Positions 63,901 to 64,000 of a stretch of DNA of 64,000 nucleotides are shown one piece after another. The notes beneath the pieces are model-generated. The model was not told the DNA's origin. It was given only the letters and a program-made list of their open reading frames with translations, and searched no databases. Source of the DNA: Trochalopteron elliotii (taxonomy: Eukaryota > Chordata > Aves > Passeriformes > Leiothrichidae). The stretch's first letter is position 1, and each line of letters opens with the position of its first letter. The translations under genes and the position numbers were made by a program. The stretch is taken from positions 3,075,688-3,139,687 of the forward strand of contig JANPWX010000172.1 in assembly GCA_024734555.1 (NCBI GenBank), read 5' to 3'.

Positions 63901-64000
63901 TAAATCTATTTCTGGAGCTATCAGGCCAGACTGATGCTTCTCATGCTTAACTTTCTGCTCTCACCACAGCACCTGCATAATCGTAATCAGCAGATTTAAT
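57962..64000. other. AT-rich sequence, no gene supported
   Basis: About 6 kb with no named repeat. One plus-strand segment starting at 63,280 after a strong pyrimidine tract could be a terminal exon (see findings) but is not secure. The rest looks like intergenic or intron sequence. Confidence 0.45.

Overview
Organism and character of the window. This is vertebrate nuclear DNA: AT-rich, intron and intergenic sequence with three short CpG-rich patches. It is very probably from a bird, because the interspersed repeats are almost all CR1 LINE fragments. They carry the CR1 3' end (gattctatga-type) and recognisable pieces of the CR1 ORF2 C-terminus. One short element has a tRNA-Ile(AAT)-like head fused to a CR1 3' tail, a design I know from passerine SINEs, so a perching bird is the best guess. 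Nothing bacterial, plasmid-like or viral is visible.

Layout. 1-11.8 kb: AT-rich, one old CR1 (2.6-3.3 kb) and a possible minus-strand exon at 8.5 kb. 11.8-12.0 kb: isolated CpG patch with a CTCF-like motif. 12-23 kb: AT-rich, two CR1 remnants. 23.2-23.65 kb: CpG-rich promoter-like block containing a candidate first coding exon on the minus strand (43 codons, good start context, good splice donor), with the SINE immediately beside it. 24-53 kb: AT-rich with minus-strand splice-bounded open segments. The best supported are three exons at 29.82-28.76 kb whose reading phases join without a break. Other candidates lie at 45.7, 44.3, 33.7, 33.2, 32.4, 30.8, 30.3 and 25.5 kb. 53.2-54.7 kb: a strong CpG island interrupted by a 781-base assembly gap, probably the promoter of the gene that owns some of these exons. 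54.8-64 kb: AT-rich, containing the longest and youngest-looking CR1 copy (57.1-57.96 kb).

Interpretation. The simplest model is two genes on the minus strand in tandem: gene A starting in the gapped island near 53-54 kb and running left to about 25 kb, and gene B starting at 23.6 kb and running further left. I could not recognise either protein. Exon calls were made by eye from splice signals, open frame and phase. In AT-rich DNA such signals also occur by chance, so isolated exons carry low confidence, and the phase-consistent trio carries moderate confidence. I give no gene symbols. I did not find a complete gene, a CRISPR array, a functional tRNA or rRNA, or evidence of an undescribed system.
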